A program made the position numbers and the translations under genes. This document shows, piece by piece, positions 37,231 to 54,746 of a stretch of 64,000 bases of DNA; position 1 is the stretch's first letter, and every line of letters begins with the position of its first letter. Location: assembly GCF_963583255.1 (NCBI RefSeq), contig NC_084813.1, positions 1,055,001 to 1,119,000 of the forward strand, written 5' to 3'. Below the pieces are notes generated by a model. It searched no databases and was not told the DNA's origin. It was given only the letters and a program-made list of their open reading frames with translations. The stretch is from Pyrus communis (lineage: Eukaryota > Streptophyta > Magnoliopsida > Rosales > Rosaceae).

Positions 37231-37235
37231 ATTTC

Positions 37236-38073
37236 CTTCTAATTTTTTTTGATAAACTAATAGATAATTGACTAAATAAACACTTCTAGGCGTGAGACCT
37301 AAGAGAAATGCTAATAACAATTCTCTTATTAAAATAGGGATTGCAACTAATTATCTATAATTAATTTAATTAATTGTCACGGTGCTAATAACAATCTCCT
37401 TGAGCCCGAGCCCACTAGGCGTGAGACCTAAGAGAAATGAGGCTTAAAAAGGCTCAAGAAAAGCCCAATGGCCTATTTTTGACAGACTGAATTGTCAAAT
37501 GCTCTCTTATGCATAAACTTTTGAACATTTACATTCTCATAATCGAAGACGGTGATATGGCAAGTATAAGCTTGAAGACGATTCATTAAAGCAGTGTCAT
37601 GTCCGTGACTAACTAATTTGAGTCGTTATTCAGCTTAGCAAGTCAATTAGGCGTTTGACTTTGGGAGGGGTGATAAGGGCGTCATGTAAAATCTCGTTTA
37701 AAGAAATTCACAGTTACAAACAAGGAAGTGAATGAGAATTAATAATATGAAAGCTTTAGTACCAAGTCCTGGGTGTAAACAGTAAAACAAGGAGATACAA
37801 GCAATGGCAAAGTAGCCTTTTAAAACAGTGGGAGGTCAAAACCACCACTTCTTATCATATTAGAATTTCCAAGGCCAAATGAAAGCTACTACTGGCTGCA
37901 TTCAATCTGAGTCATCCACCAGTGGCAGCTCAAAAACGATAAACGTCGTTGTCAACCATACGCTAACGGCACACGAACATGTTCCTAACTTGTTCTGTGA
38001 AAAAGGGCAGGGCCTCGAGTCTTGACTAACACCGGAAAACTCCACAAGGAACCCCAATACCGGCAGGAGGGCA
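37236..38073. other. intergenic DNA with a 25-bp direct repeat
   Basis: A 25-bp block starting CTAGGCGTGAGACC and ending AGAGAAATG occurs identically at 37286-37310 and 37415-37439; (G)CTAATAACAA lies next to both copies. The rest should hold the RVE 3' UTR. Confidence 0.8.
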
Positions 38074-40548
38074 CTAAAAGGAAAGGCGGACTCTTTTCCC
38101 ATCCCTGTCCTCACTTGCCATTGTTGAGGACTTGGCGTCTCTCTCGGCCACACATCTTTTGTACGGGACAAATCCTTTTCTATACTTTCCGGTGCTTGCT
38201 CTTAATACCGAGAAGGCGGAGTTTGCACTCACCTTGAATTGAAGAACCGAGTTTGGCTCTCGTTCTTTGTCAGACACATATCGATCGCCCTGTGTCTCAA
38301 CTTCTTTGTCACGAATTTCGTCATCACTGGCTGTTCCCGCATCTGAACCGGTACAAGAACCTTCCCTCTCAACTTTCTTAGAATCAACATCTTCATTCAC
38401 TGGCTGCTGCTGCATATGGAATGGAATAAAAGGCGGACATATGTTCCACCACGGTACAGGATAAGCATTAGTACCAGATTCTACTACATTTGAGTTTTGA
38501 TTCTGAAATTGCATAAAGTAGATGCCTTGATGTCTACCATAGGGAAAATTATCCCAAACGTGTTCTACACTCCCGGATGCAGATTCCATATCCGTATGGT
38601 TACATGGTAATGAGGTCTGCACAGGTTTCTCCTCTTGCACATCAGAAGGCAGTGATTTAGAATCCCCCGCAGCTCGAGAAGATGGTCTGTGGGAGTCTGT
38701 GACTAATACAGTCCTTCCAAAGAGCTTAAGGGTTCGGGCAGATACCTCCTCAGCTGAACCTCCACTAGCATCGACATCATCCGTGGGAAATAACTCGAGC
38801 TTCTGGACATTTTCAGCAAACACAACCAGTAGAGTATCAACATCAAATAAAAGGCTTATTCTTTATGAAAATTTGAAAGATATGCCAAAGAACAAGCATA
38901 TACCACTTTTAATTGCTTGTTAGGAAGTGAGCAATTGTTAATTGTAGATCCGCTTTCCTCGAGTGATGAGTTGGGCTCAGAAGGAATTAAGTTCCCACTA
39001 TTGACACCAGCAGCAGATGAATCAGGGGATAAACCATCACTAGGTGTACTTGAATCAGTTGAACCCATTGCATCTGAGCCAATCACAGATAAGACTGACT
39101 TTGGAGATTGGTTTTCTTGCTCCAAAACAGATAAATTTGGAGATGCGGACATTGCTGACTGCTCTACAGTGGAGGTCTCTTTATTAAGAGGGTGTACAAG
39201 TTTTCGGGGATAAGGACGCATTGGCTTCCTCTTTGGTCGCGGAGGAGGTATGTCAATGGGCTCTTCTGAGGCTGTGTTTCCACCATTCGGGTCACGAACA
39301 ACCTACAAGACAGAACCGAGGAGTCAGAATAAACATCAAGCAGGAAAGCATGAACCCTTCAAGTACGGTTTACACGCCTGGAGTCAACGAAATTGAACTT
39401 ACATTAATCGATGGGGATATAGATATTATGGTATAAGATCATAAACCTTAGAAAAGAATTTTTGAGCATGACTTCGAATCTGAACCGCAGTCTTTGTGCC
39501 AACATGGTCTGTCATCAAAACGGAATATTTCAGCAGACAGCAGATAGATCATAGATGTTCCTTAAAACAAGAAATCAAACCTGCTCAAACCAACAAGTGA
39601 GATGCAATCTCATCCAACTTTTTATGGCCAAGACTTAGTAATAAATTGCTTGTTGACGCTTTTCATACAAAATTTACCTTCAATCTTTCGCCAGGCACGA
39701 CCGTAGAGCTTTAAAGCTTCAAGGAATTTCTTATGCTCTTCCTCAGTCCATCTCTCTCTCTGTTTAGTGATTGTGTATGGTTTTCTCACCTATTAAAAGG
39801 CAAGTGAATAAAGCTTGTCTTAGAACATTACTCATGATTCTAAGTGGAGTTGGTCTCACAACAATTAATCATGATTTTGATCAACAAAATAACCTGCAGA
39901 TGTGGGTTAGGCCGGACGCTCTAGTTAGAAGATACGATTACGAGACAGATAACAAAGTAAAATAGAAACAATGAGACTGCAAAAGATTAAAACCTTGGGA
40001 GTAAAGTCGTTTCCACTAGAGAACTGATCATCCTTCAACTGGACCCCACCAGCACTCATTGAGATCCCATTGCTAGCTGAGACAACACCATCTGAACCAG
40101 TACTACCAAACTCATCCTACATAAAAGCAATACATAATTAAAAATCTACCATAAATATTAAAAAATTCAACAGTAAAAATTTCCACACTTTCTGAAAGAA
40201 CTGTACAGATTCAGAAAAAGGGTTCTTTCAATTCATCTCCCCCTTCAAAGAAATACCAGAAATTCTCCAAATTCAAATAAATTCATAAATTCAAATCCTA
40301 AGTTTATACATAATTAACAGTCCAAACTAAAAGTAAATCCCAATAGCAGTTGGTGGATTTCAAATCCTGCTCCTGCCGTAGGCGTAGCTTAAAGGAGTAA
40401 TATCGCTTTTAATAAAAAAAAGGCAAATCCCTACGGAATTCGATGACCCATAGAAAATTTCACTGAAACAGGATCTGCAGGTTATAATATGAGATAAATT
40501 CAGTAATATGTGGATACATACTTGAGCAGCCATGTCTGAAGATCCCAT
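38074..40548 (-). CDS. RVE1: REVEILLE1/7-type MYB clock transcription factor
   Basis: Six coding exons: 40522-40548, 39994-40116, 39678-39789, 39447-39508, 38904-39302, 38074-38802; total 483 aa. The single MYB repeat spans about residues 60-108 ([39 protein letters not shown] is the region, with SHAQKFFSK). A proline-rich [16 protein letters not shown] basic region follows, as in CCA1/RVE proteins. The C-terminus has [15 protein letters not shown] and [13 protein letters not shown], typical of RVE1/RVE2/RVE7. These are nuclear evening-element binding factors linking the clock to auxin and seed or cold responses. The last acceptor is placed at CCAG|AAGCTCGAG (38802) because it keeps the frame and gives [11 protein letters not shown]; the longer open frame upstream of it lacks an AG. 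Gene position next to UGP matches At5g17300-At5g17310. Confidence 0.93.
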
Positions 40549-42575
40549 TAAGCCACCCACCAAGCAAAGTAGACCTCTTCCTCAACTCTCCGCGATACGA
40601 CACCGTTTCTCCTCACTCCTTCAGCTTGCAAAAACCACAGCAAAACCTTGTCTTTGTCTTCCCCACACTCATACAGCAGGAAAATACTCATAAATCTACA
40701 CTCTTTCGGTCCAACCAACCGGTTCTGTGAGCTCTCCGGTCCATTTCTTAAAACTTGACTCTCACAAAAAGCCCTCCATGTCTCCCACAGCTGCCCGGTC
40801 CTCAAAAATTGGAGTCGATTTCTTGCTTCCGAGAAGAAAACAAGGACTGGGTTTCACTTGGATGGCAGAAACGGCAACAACCCAAGTGATAAAAATACTG
40901 AAAAAATAAAGAAGGAGAAGGCAAATGAGGAGGAGAGAGAAAGCTCTAGAGAGAGAGTGTTTTAGAGAGAGGGTGGTGAACAGTGTGTGCGATGAGAAAA
41001 ATAGAAGAAACCAGGAGGTGCCACGTCAGAATCGTCCCTGTTTTCACTCTCTTTATGGATTTGTTTTATGCATTTTTAATTTTAATTATTTTTTTGTTTT
41101 GGTGAGAAAATAGAAAGCTCGAGAATTCCATGGAATCTTGTGGCTGTCGATGAAGGAGGCCGTCGGCACGTGGCGGGCGTCTGTCTTGACTTCCTCCGCT
41201 GGGTGCGAGAAAATTCAGCCACCACTGGATAATTACGCCACCAGATACCAGAAGCTCTACTCGCAGCGGAAACACTACAGCTATTGTACTCGCGCTTTTA
41301 TGGCTCACACGTCACTTTCTTTATCAGCCAACTCACTTCTTTCTCCAAAAGTTTCCAAATCATCATTCAGTTTAGATAATTTTGAGAAAGAAAAATTCCA
41401 AGTCATCATTCCTTTATCTTTCTTCAATTTTTATTTGGTAAGTACGAATGATTTTTTACACTAAATTATACTAAAATAAAGGAAAACGGTTTAAAGTTAG
41501 AATGTTGTGGGTTAAAAAGAATGCTATAATAACATGGATTGAGATCTTGTATTCAAAACACGAAAACCGAGAGATCTTAAAACCTTAAACAACACATAAA
41601 TTACTTAAAAAGTAATTATCAACAGTAGGATGCTTTTTCCGCTTCATTGATATTGCTAAAAACCAACTTAGCTTGCCCCAACTTGAGGATTCCTTTGATT
41701 TGCTTACTAAGGCCTAGGTTACTAGAAGAAAAAAAAAGGATTTTGGATGGATAAAGAGATTCAAGCCGTTTAAGTTTTTAGAATTAATATTAAGTGGTTT
41801 GGATTTCTCATTTCATAAATTCTGGATACATAAATCTAAATATATCTCGATCCTAAAGATGAATTTCAAGTGTGAAATTGTACGTACCTACGTCACTACG
41901 GGCACCAAGAAGGTGGAGCAACCATGAATCACCATGTGAAAAGGAAAAAAAAAATTCCAAAAAAAATTCCAAAAAAAAAAAGATAGTTCCAGCTAAAAAT
42001 TAAAAAAAAAATGAGAAAAGCTGCGAATGATATTTTGTGGTGTGGGATAAACGCTAAAATATCTCGCACCCAAAATAGCAAGCGAGTGGGACAGAGAAAC
42101 AAAAAGGTAGGCCAAGAGTTGTGGATTACGTAAAAAATCCAAATTAATAATTAAAAAAATAAAATAATATAAAAAAATATAAAAATAAAAGAGATGAGGT
42201 TGAAACTGAGGAGTTTTGGTGCACTTTCTCTTTCTATATGCGCTTTTGTCCACGTCATCTCCACTGACCGCCCCAAATTGTGCAGGAGCGAAACGATACT
42301 TCTAGGCCGTAGCTGGGCCCCATCCCCATGGCTAATAACAGTAAATCGTTTCTGTCCACAAGTTTTGGAGGGTGTTTTGGTAAATTCGACAAGGACCTGC
42401 TATGTGTCGCAGAACGTGGAAGGCTCCAGGCAAGCATTCAACGAGAGGCTCAAGATCTTTCGATTAGATATTCGCTTTGTGGCTGAAATGGGAGTTGAAA
42501 TTTCTGCATCCACTTTTTTGTGTGGCATTTTTATGACGTCACTATTTTAATAAACTTAACTTTTTAAAATTTTAA
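40549..42575. other. RVE leader/promoter and intergenic DNA
   Basis: GA-rich tract at 40905-40970 upstream of RVE. The 118-codon frame at 42194-42550 shows no domain. A-rich runs at 41945-42010. Confidence 0.6.
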
Positions 42576-42698
42576 GGGAATTGTTATTGGCACTTCAAAT
42601 TTCTCATTATGCATTCCAAACTTTCTATATTTAAAAATAAAAATACACTTGTAAGGAGTGTAGAATGAAATTTTTGGAATGCTAATAACACTTCCTAA
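42573..42698. mobile_element. 120-bp Tourist-like MITE with TAA duplication
   Basis: Ends GGGAATTGTTATTGGCA and TGCTAATAACACTTCC are imperfect inverted repeats, flanked by TAA on both sides (42573-42575, 42696-42698). A related right end (GTGCCAATAACACTTCCC) occurs at about 20582-20600. Confidence 0.7.
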
Positions 42699-42863
42699 TT
42701 TTTATTGCTATAAACCTACACTCGAAGACAACGGAGTAGTCACTCACAAAATGGGTGCTGGTGTTTTGCGTGATTTGTTAATCCAACTCGAAACAACAAG
42801 AGTCATTATCATGTCACTTGTTAAGTAATTGGGAAAATAACAAATTTAACATGATATGACTTA

Positions 42864-43078
42864 GGGCTGGTTTGGTATTGCTGTGTTTTGAAAAGAAAAA
42901 AAAATGCTTCTGTTGTGCTGTAAGAATAAACTCATTTTTGTTGCTTCACGTTTTCAGCTTTTTTTTTCATCCAAAACTACGAAAATACGTTATTTTTAAG
43001 TGTTTACCAAACACCTTTTTGAACTCAACTTTTTCTTTATACCCATTTTTTTATAAAAACACATCAATACCAAATCTG
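42864..43078. mobile_element. ~215-bp MITE with TTTGGTATTG termini
   Basis: The left end TTTGGTATTGCTGTGTTTT pairs with AAAACACATCAATACCAAA at the right end (43056-43074). The interior has GTTTACCAAACACC. A second, partial copy lies at 55898-56044. Confidence 0.68.
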
Positions 43079-43566
43079 TACTTACTAAAATACAATACAA
43101 AATTCATATAAACATAACTCATTTATCAGGCCTACTTGAGTACCCAGCTGACGTCGGAAGGTTGGCTTATCTACGCAAACTAATTATTAAATTTAATATC
43201 GATCACTTTTCAGTATTTTACTTGATCGATATGTTCCAAATGTACCTTTGAGGCTGAGGGCCTTCCTTTGGGCGCCCATTGATACGGCCCACGCTCTCAT
43301 CGCAGTCCAACAACAACCACAGCAAAAAGAGGACCCTCCCTCGAAAAACCACGAATTTAGGCTCTTTCTTTTGTTGTTAATCTTTTATTCAAATACTTTT
43401 TGTTTAAATTATGTCAATTAAATTTTACGAGCATTTTAGCTTAAAAAAAAATTCCAAATTTCAAAAATTATGATAAGATCAAACAATTTATAATATTGAT
43501 CAGTAACTTTTAACTTTTGGATTTTTATTATTGCAATTTTTTTTCTTTAACAAACGATATTATTTA
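43079..43566. other. intergenic DNA without recognisable gene
   Basis: AT-rich sequence between two repeats; no conserved frame. Confidence 0.6.
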
Positions 43567-43703
43567 CACTAAGAAGAATGGGTTGGCTTTGCCTCGTAAT
43601 AGGTTAGCAATAGTGTGGTTCAGACTCGCCTTTGGCGAGAATCGAACCTAAGACCTCTCACTTACAAGTGAAGAAGAATATCACTAGACCGTAGTATTAA
43701 ATG
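43567..43703 (-). repeat. tRNA-derived SINE
   Basis: On the minus strand: ACGGTCTAGTGATATTCTTC, like a tRNA box A, then GAGAGGTCTTAGGTTCGATTC with the box B core GGTTCGATTC, then a body ending near CCAACCCATTC. This two-part internal promoter is that of a tRNA-derived SINE. A decayed copy lies at 9234-9370. Confidence 0.7.
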
Positions 43704-44997
43704 ACTTTATTGCAAATTTTTAATGGAAAGAGAATGACCAAACTGTTATAGGTTACAACTTATAAGGTGCCTTAGGGCGAAAAAAGTGCGTCCCAGTTCT
43801 TGAGCCGCTCAACATTTGGACCTCCAAACACACATACTTTTTGGGGAAGGGATCTCCTGAATATTGGGTAGCTATCGTTAAACTTGATAGAATACTTTAT
43901 GAAATAAGCGGAGTAGCAAAAAATATAACTAAAAGGGCTATTTCAATAGCGGTATCTAAAATGCCTAAACTTTGCCACGCACTTGGGGTCCTTCTTCATT
44001 GAAGGGGACATCAATGAAGACCGATGGTCCCCATGGTCATCTCTTCCCCTGGGTGTATATTTGGGCCTCCAGATATGACACCAAAATAAAATAAAAAATG
44101 AAAAACAAAAGAAAAAGGTGTTAAACTATAGACGCGGCAAAATTGGTTTGAAAGTTATATCATCGTGAGAGAACAAGAGCCGTAGTTCTGTCGGAGTTCC
44201 ATTTTCTTGATCAGCTACTAATTAAAGATTCATGACCCGTTTTTCTTGATATCGAATTCAAAGTTATTGATTACATTTTCTGATCACCTGATGATTAAGA
44301 GAATATTTTTCTTATTAATACCTCAATCTTATAGCATATGATTTTACGTATTAATATCAAATGAATTATTCATGTTATCAAACTCAACATAAATATAACA
44401 TTTAATCATCATCTATATGAGTTGAACATGAACTTCTCACTTACTAGAGAAAAATAATGCAACTAAACAATAGTATTAATTGAAACATGCTTGCATATGA
44501 TGGAACCCATTTTGTAGAAAGGAGAAAAGAAAAAAAAAAAGAAACACAAAGAAATTAAGAAATAAAATCACAATATTATGCAGCCAGTTCATTAGACGAG
44601 GAAAAGAGTTTAATTTTACAACTGTAATGGGCTAATGCGCAAGAGTTTCATATAGTAATCCAATAAATCCTAGCAACGTCACATAAATTTATAATGCAAT
44701 GTGACGATGTGTTTGTCACAGTAATAAATTCCTCAGGGATTTAACATAAGCAATGACGTTCGGACAGTTCGTCAGATGCGGATCGGACGTCAATACAAAA
44801 CTCGTGCGGTGGGGGAAGGGAATTGAGGTGTCCGCTTTCCCCTTTGCCGGACAAAGGCGCCACTATTTTCTGAGATTAGACGAAGCACAACCAAAACGTT
44901 ATGCTCGCCTGCATGTTCGTTCCACCCTTCAAAAAATTACTACCAATTTCCACTATTTACGTTAATTAATTTATTTTTTTATTGCCTATATCTCACT
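43704..44997. other. intergenic DNA upstream of UGP
   Basis: AT-rich. The 70-codon frame at 44753-44965 has no domain. It contains the UGP promoter at its right end. Confidence 0.6.
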
Positions 44998-45005
44998 TAT
45001 AAATA
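44998..45005 (+). promoter_or_regulatory. TATA box of UGP
   Basis: TATAAATA 116 bp before the UGP start codon, followed by a pyrimidine-rich leader. Confidence 0.65.
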
Positions 45006-45120
45006 CAGACAGCAAATTTTCAAATCTCGTTGTCACTCTCATTCCTCAACGTTCACACAACACGTATCGCTTTGATCTCTCTCTCACAAAGAATTTTGAA
45101 GCTCTCGCGCTGCTTCACCA

Positions 45121-50015
<4,895 letters not shown>

Positions 50016-50117
50016 GTAATACAAGACAATGAATCTAGACCGTCGTATGTTACAAAATATGATGATGGTCGTCGCTGTTTTATATGTGGTAATTGTGTAC
50101 TCTAACTCTTGGTGCAG

Positions 50118-50300
50118 GATATCAATGGCTCTGAGGATCTCCACATTACGCATCAGGAGAGCGTGCTAAAGTTAGAGTCGAGGGCGGGATGGTTGTGCCG
50201 TGCTTGTTTACTCCGATGGCGAAATAAAAGCTTTTTGAATTTTTGCTGCATGAGTTTGGTAGGGTTTGCAGGTTACCATGTTAAGCTCTATGGTTTTTGA
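50118..50300 (+). pseudogene. Remnant of the final UGP exon
   Basis: After a good acceptor (TGGTGCAG), the frame gives DINGSEDL, the expected end of UGPase, but the stop that should follow is missing and the frame runs on to 50300 without family similarity. It sits beyond the TAG at 50013-50015, so it would be untranslated unless that stop is bypassed. Confidence 0.7.
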
Positions 50301-51255
50301 AGGAAGGAATAAAACTTTAGTTTTATTTTTCTATTTTCATCCTCAATCGTTTATTTTTCGTAACACAGTGTTATGTATCATTGAAGAGAAATTGTTCTTT
50401 CCCATCTTGCACAAATTTGGTAATGGAAAAGGTGTGTGTTTAGCCCACCATTTTTTTTTTTTTGTTTTGGTAAACGCCCACCATTTTTTAATCCATGTAT
50501 AAATCTCGAGATTTGAGCATTGTAATATAGATGCACGACAAGTTTAATATTTTTGCACCTTACCTATATTAATAAAATAAGAGTTCCTAATCATACTTTA
50601 GCTGATGTTTTAAGTTATGTAAGCCTGAGTTATGCTTACTAGGGTTGATAACTCAAAGCGTTACTTCAAGATCGGTGATCACGGCTGTTTCATATAACTT
50701 CGTAAAAGAGAGAGTTTGCTTGTCAAAGTCGAACTTGGAGCCTTCTATCTGTGTGTATGATTGAAGACATGCGTAATGGATACTCCACGGTGAGTTCGTC
50801 TCTTCAACCATGTAATTAGATCTAAATGCCAAGTAGTACTGAGTACATGCTTATCAAGCTAATGGGGAAAGGCCAAGTAAATGCAATTTGTTTGTTTGTG
50901 TGAATTGTTTGTTTTTTGCTTATCCCTAAGAATTATATAGCGGGGCGGTATCATTGATTTGATCCTTGAATAAATTATCATTGGCAATTATACAGAGTTG
51001 TAGCTCGAGTAATTAAAAGCATTTACTGCACACTCAAAATTATCCACGATTTTCATTTATCTCATGACCAATATTGCTTTGGAGGAAAATAAAAACAAAA
51101 TAGCAACCTTAGCAAACAAATATTGGAGATAAAAAGATCTTTCCTTACAAAAATACCGGTTGATATATCCGAATGAACTTTCAAAACGAGTCTTAAAACA
51201 GTCAAAAAATTTAAATTTCTTAGTGTTATGAGACTAGTTTTGTTCCTAGCATGTG
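50301..51255. other. intergenic DNA between UGP and HDG copy A
   Basis: Between convergent genes; should hold both 3' UTRs. A T run lies at about 50450-50464. No gene seen. Confidence 0.6.
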
Positions 51256-54200
51256 TTAATCCAAGCCAGAACATTTAAGGGCAACTTTAATTTTTTTAAC
51301 GGTGGAACTGATAAGAGTATTTACGGTTGCCACTAACTCCATGTTCATCCGCTCTGAAGTTGTGGGGCTGGAAACCAATATGTGGAAAGCCACTGTAACA
51401 AGTGAACCACATGCATCCCCCATCTCAGGACGACCATCGCCGGATATCAAGAACCCCGATGGGAGTATAGCTATGTTCGATGAGTCTTCCCCACTTATTG
51501 CTACATTGAGAGTTTGTATGTCAACCGGAGCGTATATGATAAAGGATCCAAGAGGGTCTATGTGGCACTCTTGAAGCATCAACATGTTGTCCTCCGTCGG
51601 GATGAAAGGCTGCTCAATACACAAACTATTAATTCAATTAAACTAAACTTTGTTGAAATGAAAATTGTTAAAATAAACATCATAAGACTGAAATGTTTTA
51701 CCCGAATGATGGATATATGGTTTTCGGGATGAGTTCCAGTTGAAATGTAGGCAATCTCATGCACTGGGTTTCCATGAAAGAGAACATCCCACTGAGAGAA
51801 AAATCAAATTAGGAATTAGTAAGGTCACATTTCAACCTTTAATTATTGATAAATCAAGATATAAACCTGAATTCTTGTTTTCTCATCTCTGAAGAAGTTA
51901 AAGATAGTTTGTGACGACAAAGGGAGCCAGAGAGAAGTAGCAACACTGACGATCGTGCCATGTGGTTGTCCAATTTCTGCGCTTTTATGAACAGAGACTC
52001 GAATCCCACTGCTGTCAACTTCTGACAATTGGGGGAAGTCAAGTTTTCCCTCCATGCTCAACATTCCGCAAAAGTTCTTCACCATCCTTTGGGAAAGCTT
52101 CATTAGGCTCTTCTTGCCTTCAGGCAAAGTAACCACTAAACAATGGAAAACATGTTTCATCAAAACTCAAAATTAGGCTCCTCTTGCCATCTTTGTATTA
52201 TTAATTTTCTAGTTTTGAATAACATAGGAGGTGATTGATGATACTTACCTCCTCCAAACACACAAGTAGAACCAACATCGTCCATCAAACAATCGAATCT
52301 CTCACACATCCTTTGAAGAGTAACAATCCATCTCTCAGCTCCATATGCAACACTACTACAAATTAGATCTCTATAGAGCCGATGAGTTTGTGTCTTGTCG
52401 TCAACCTCCATATGCTCAATCCAAGTAATCTATTATTTTCCAACTTAATACTTTAAAAACGATTCTACCAACTATAAACAAACCAGAATTATTGTACATG
52501 AATGCTTTTTTATGAAGCATGTAATGCCATGTAAATAATAATCGTGTACTATCTGCTGTTGATATGTATTATATGTAATTAACCATTGATAATTGATGCT
52601 AAAGTATATATAGCTCTAGGTATACTCTTGGCTTTTCCCCATTAGATTAACAAGCATATCTCAGTACTAGTTTATCATGTAGACCTAATTATATGGTTGA
52701 AGAGATGAAGCAAACCTTGGCGTATCCGTTATGCATGTCTTCGATCATGCATCCAGATGGTAGCCTCCAAGATTGAGGCTGTCTTGCAAAACTCCCTTTC
52801 GCGGAGTTATATGAGACATCAGCGATGACCCAAGTTCCTGGCTCAGTTTGTTGACAATGGCGAAGAAAGTAGAAATCCCGTGGCAGCACCAAAGGTGAGA
52901 GAATGTGTATTTGTTCATACATCTGCATTAAAGAAATTTGAAATGTATGAATCGGAGTGATAAAATGTATAGGTAAATAATTAATTAACTTAACCCAAAC
53001 AATTGCTTTTTATGTACCAGCTGCAAGCAACCATTCCGATTTCCTGACATTCCAGTTTCGAGTACTTCAATTGTCTTTGCTGTTGTTACGATTGTTGGAA
53101 AGAGTTCTTCCCATTTGTTCTGCAAAACCAAGTTGGTTTTTCTTAAACTTCTTTGCATCATTAATTTTAAGTTTAGTTCGTCAGTATATATAATAAATAA
53201 TGAAAATACGAGTTATAGAACTTACGGAATCTAAAAACATGTCAACCAAATGTGCTGCACTTATGTGCACAACTCCTGAATCTTTCGAAGACTCGACCTT
53301 AGCACGAGAGTTTTTGAAGTGTTTGGCTTTTGGAAACATCTTATCATAGTTATCACGGTTGAGGAAATATCTGCCATTAGTTGGTGATTTGATCCATATG
53401 GGCTTTTCGATCTGGAAAAGCTTGACCAGTTCTTCCATGGCACTGGCTGCAATGTCTTTCATGAGTGCCTTTTCCATTTCGGCATTTTCTTTTAATTGGT
53501 ACGCTAATGCGGGATTCGTAGGACTGAGATTAAGAGGTGGTCTGGCTATCACTTGGTTCGTGGAACATCCTGGTGATAAATTTAGCGATGATCCAACTAC
53601 AGATGTCGCATTATACTTGGGTAGAAGGTTGGCTAACTTATCATGCTGCATAAAAAATATAAGCCTAATCAGACATCATTGTAGTGAAGAAACATGTACA
53701 GCAAAGATGTGATAGAATGGTAAATTGATGTGATAGAAATAGTTTATATTTCAAATATTTACCTCTTGTTTCAAATAAGAATTCTCCAGTTGAAGTCTCT
53801 GCAAACTGAGTTGTTGCTCTTCTCCTGAAATCGGTAGACCATCACAGGTTGGACAAACGACATTCTTTAAGGTTTCTTTCATTGCAAAGTTTTCACGTCG
53901 AATATTTTCATTCAACTGTCGGAGAGCAGTGGTTTCTGCTCTCTCAGTTTGCGCCTGAGAAATACAATGTAATGAAAATCCAGGGGAACAGATTCATTAT
54001 AAAGTAAGAGAGATGAAAAACAAATTGGTAAAGATTGTTTGAATAGAGAAAGCTAGAGAACCTTGATTTGGGTTCTTTTGTTTTGAAACCAAAACATGAT
54101 TTGATTTGGCTCCAGCCCCAGTTCCCTACATAGCTGTTTACGGTCATTCTCATCTGGATGGGTGCAGTTGATGAAAAATCTGCACCCGACATAACCTTCT

Positions 54201-54633
54201 TAGTTAGTGATTCCGGTCAGGGGTTAAGAGCTCATAAATCAAATTCAACCAAGTTCATATAGAGATTATCAGTGATTAAACAACATCCCATATAAATTCA
54301 TCAAACTAGTTCGTATATATGCAAATACATATAGTAGAACTGTTTTTAAGGAAAATGATCTAATTTGATACTCAAAGGAGGAAGAAAGAAATATATATCC
54401 ATTTGTATTTTTTTTACCAATCATGCATGTTTTTGGTCGTTGAAGATTTAGAACATGAACATAATAAAGTTGAGGAAAAAGTAAATAAATTAATTATAGG
54501 TTAGTTCTTACTCTTCAAGTCGTTGTATCTGCTCAGAAGTATGGCGTTGACGCTTCTTGTTCCCCTTGCGGGAACTCGATGCTTCATGTCCATCACCGGA
54601 AGATTGATAATTTGAATTTCTCGGGAGCTCCAT
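51256..54633 (-). CDS. HDG8: HD-ZIP class IV homeodomain-START factor, HDG8/9-like (copy A)
   Basis: Ten exons: 54512-54633, 54062-54179, 53763-53954, 53226-53645, 53018-53119, 52716-52922, 52249-52429, 51867-52135, 51702-51791, 51256-51609; 684 aa. The homeodomain covers about residues 24-82 ([25 protein letters not shown]), followed by the zipper-loop-zipper with CPTCDG (exon 3). The START domain begins near residue 200 ([82 protein letters not shown]), and the HD-SAD region runs to the end. Class IV factors bind L1-box sites, mainly in epidermis; the HDG8/9 branch is known from reproductive tissue in Arabidopsis. WFQNKR replaces the usual WFQNRR. Exon 7 starts ITW where the family has VTW. 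Confidence 0.95.
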
Positions 54634-54729
54634 TCTCTATCACACGAAGCAAACACAGTCACACAAGATAAATGTTTTTCTTTCTTAGACCGTAAAAGAG
54701 ATATAGGAAGACAACACAAACACACAGAC

Positions 54730-54746
54730 ATATATATATATATATA
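54730..54746. promoter_or_regulatory. (TA)8 at the TATA position of HDG copy A
   Basis: A (TA)8 run about 100 bp before the start codon. Copy B has a shorter TATATA at 60578-60583 in the same relative position and similar flanks, so this is probably an expanded TATA box. Confidence 0.5.

Larger units (their letters stand above)
27694..37235 (-). mobile_element. Complete Ty3/gypsy chromovirus (Tekay/Del type)
   Basis: ATTTC duplicates at 27694-27698 and 37231-37235 bound two LTRs of 2301 bp each. On the minus strand the order is 5' LTR (34930-37230), primer site TGGTATCAGAGCC, one gag-pol frame of 1605 codons, polypurine tract AGGAGGGTAGG, 3' LTR (27699-29999). The only LTR difference I found by eye is G at 29076 against C at 36307. 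Structure, reading frame and LTR identity together indicate a very recent and possibly still competent insertion. It lies 1.6 kb upstream of the EXPA13 start and 0.8 kb beyond the RVE stop. Confidence 0.97.

Noticed and set aside
38220..38240. Strong GTGAGT donor inside the last RVE exon
   Set aside because: The frame continues through conserved [10 protein letters not shown] and GFVPYKRC, and no acceptor would keep these; retained as coding.
42194..42550. 118-codon plus-strand frame in the RVE-UGP interval
   Set aside because: Hydrophobic start but no cleavage context, family or neighbouring exons.
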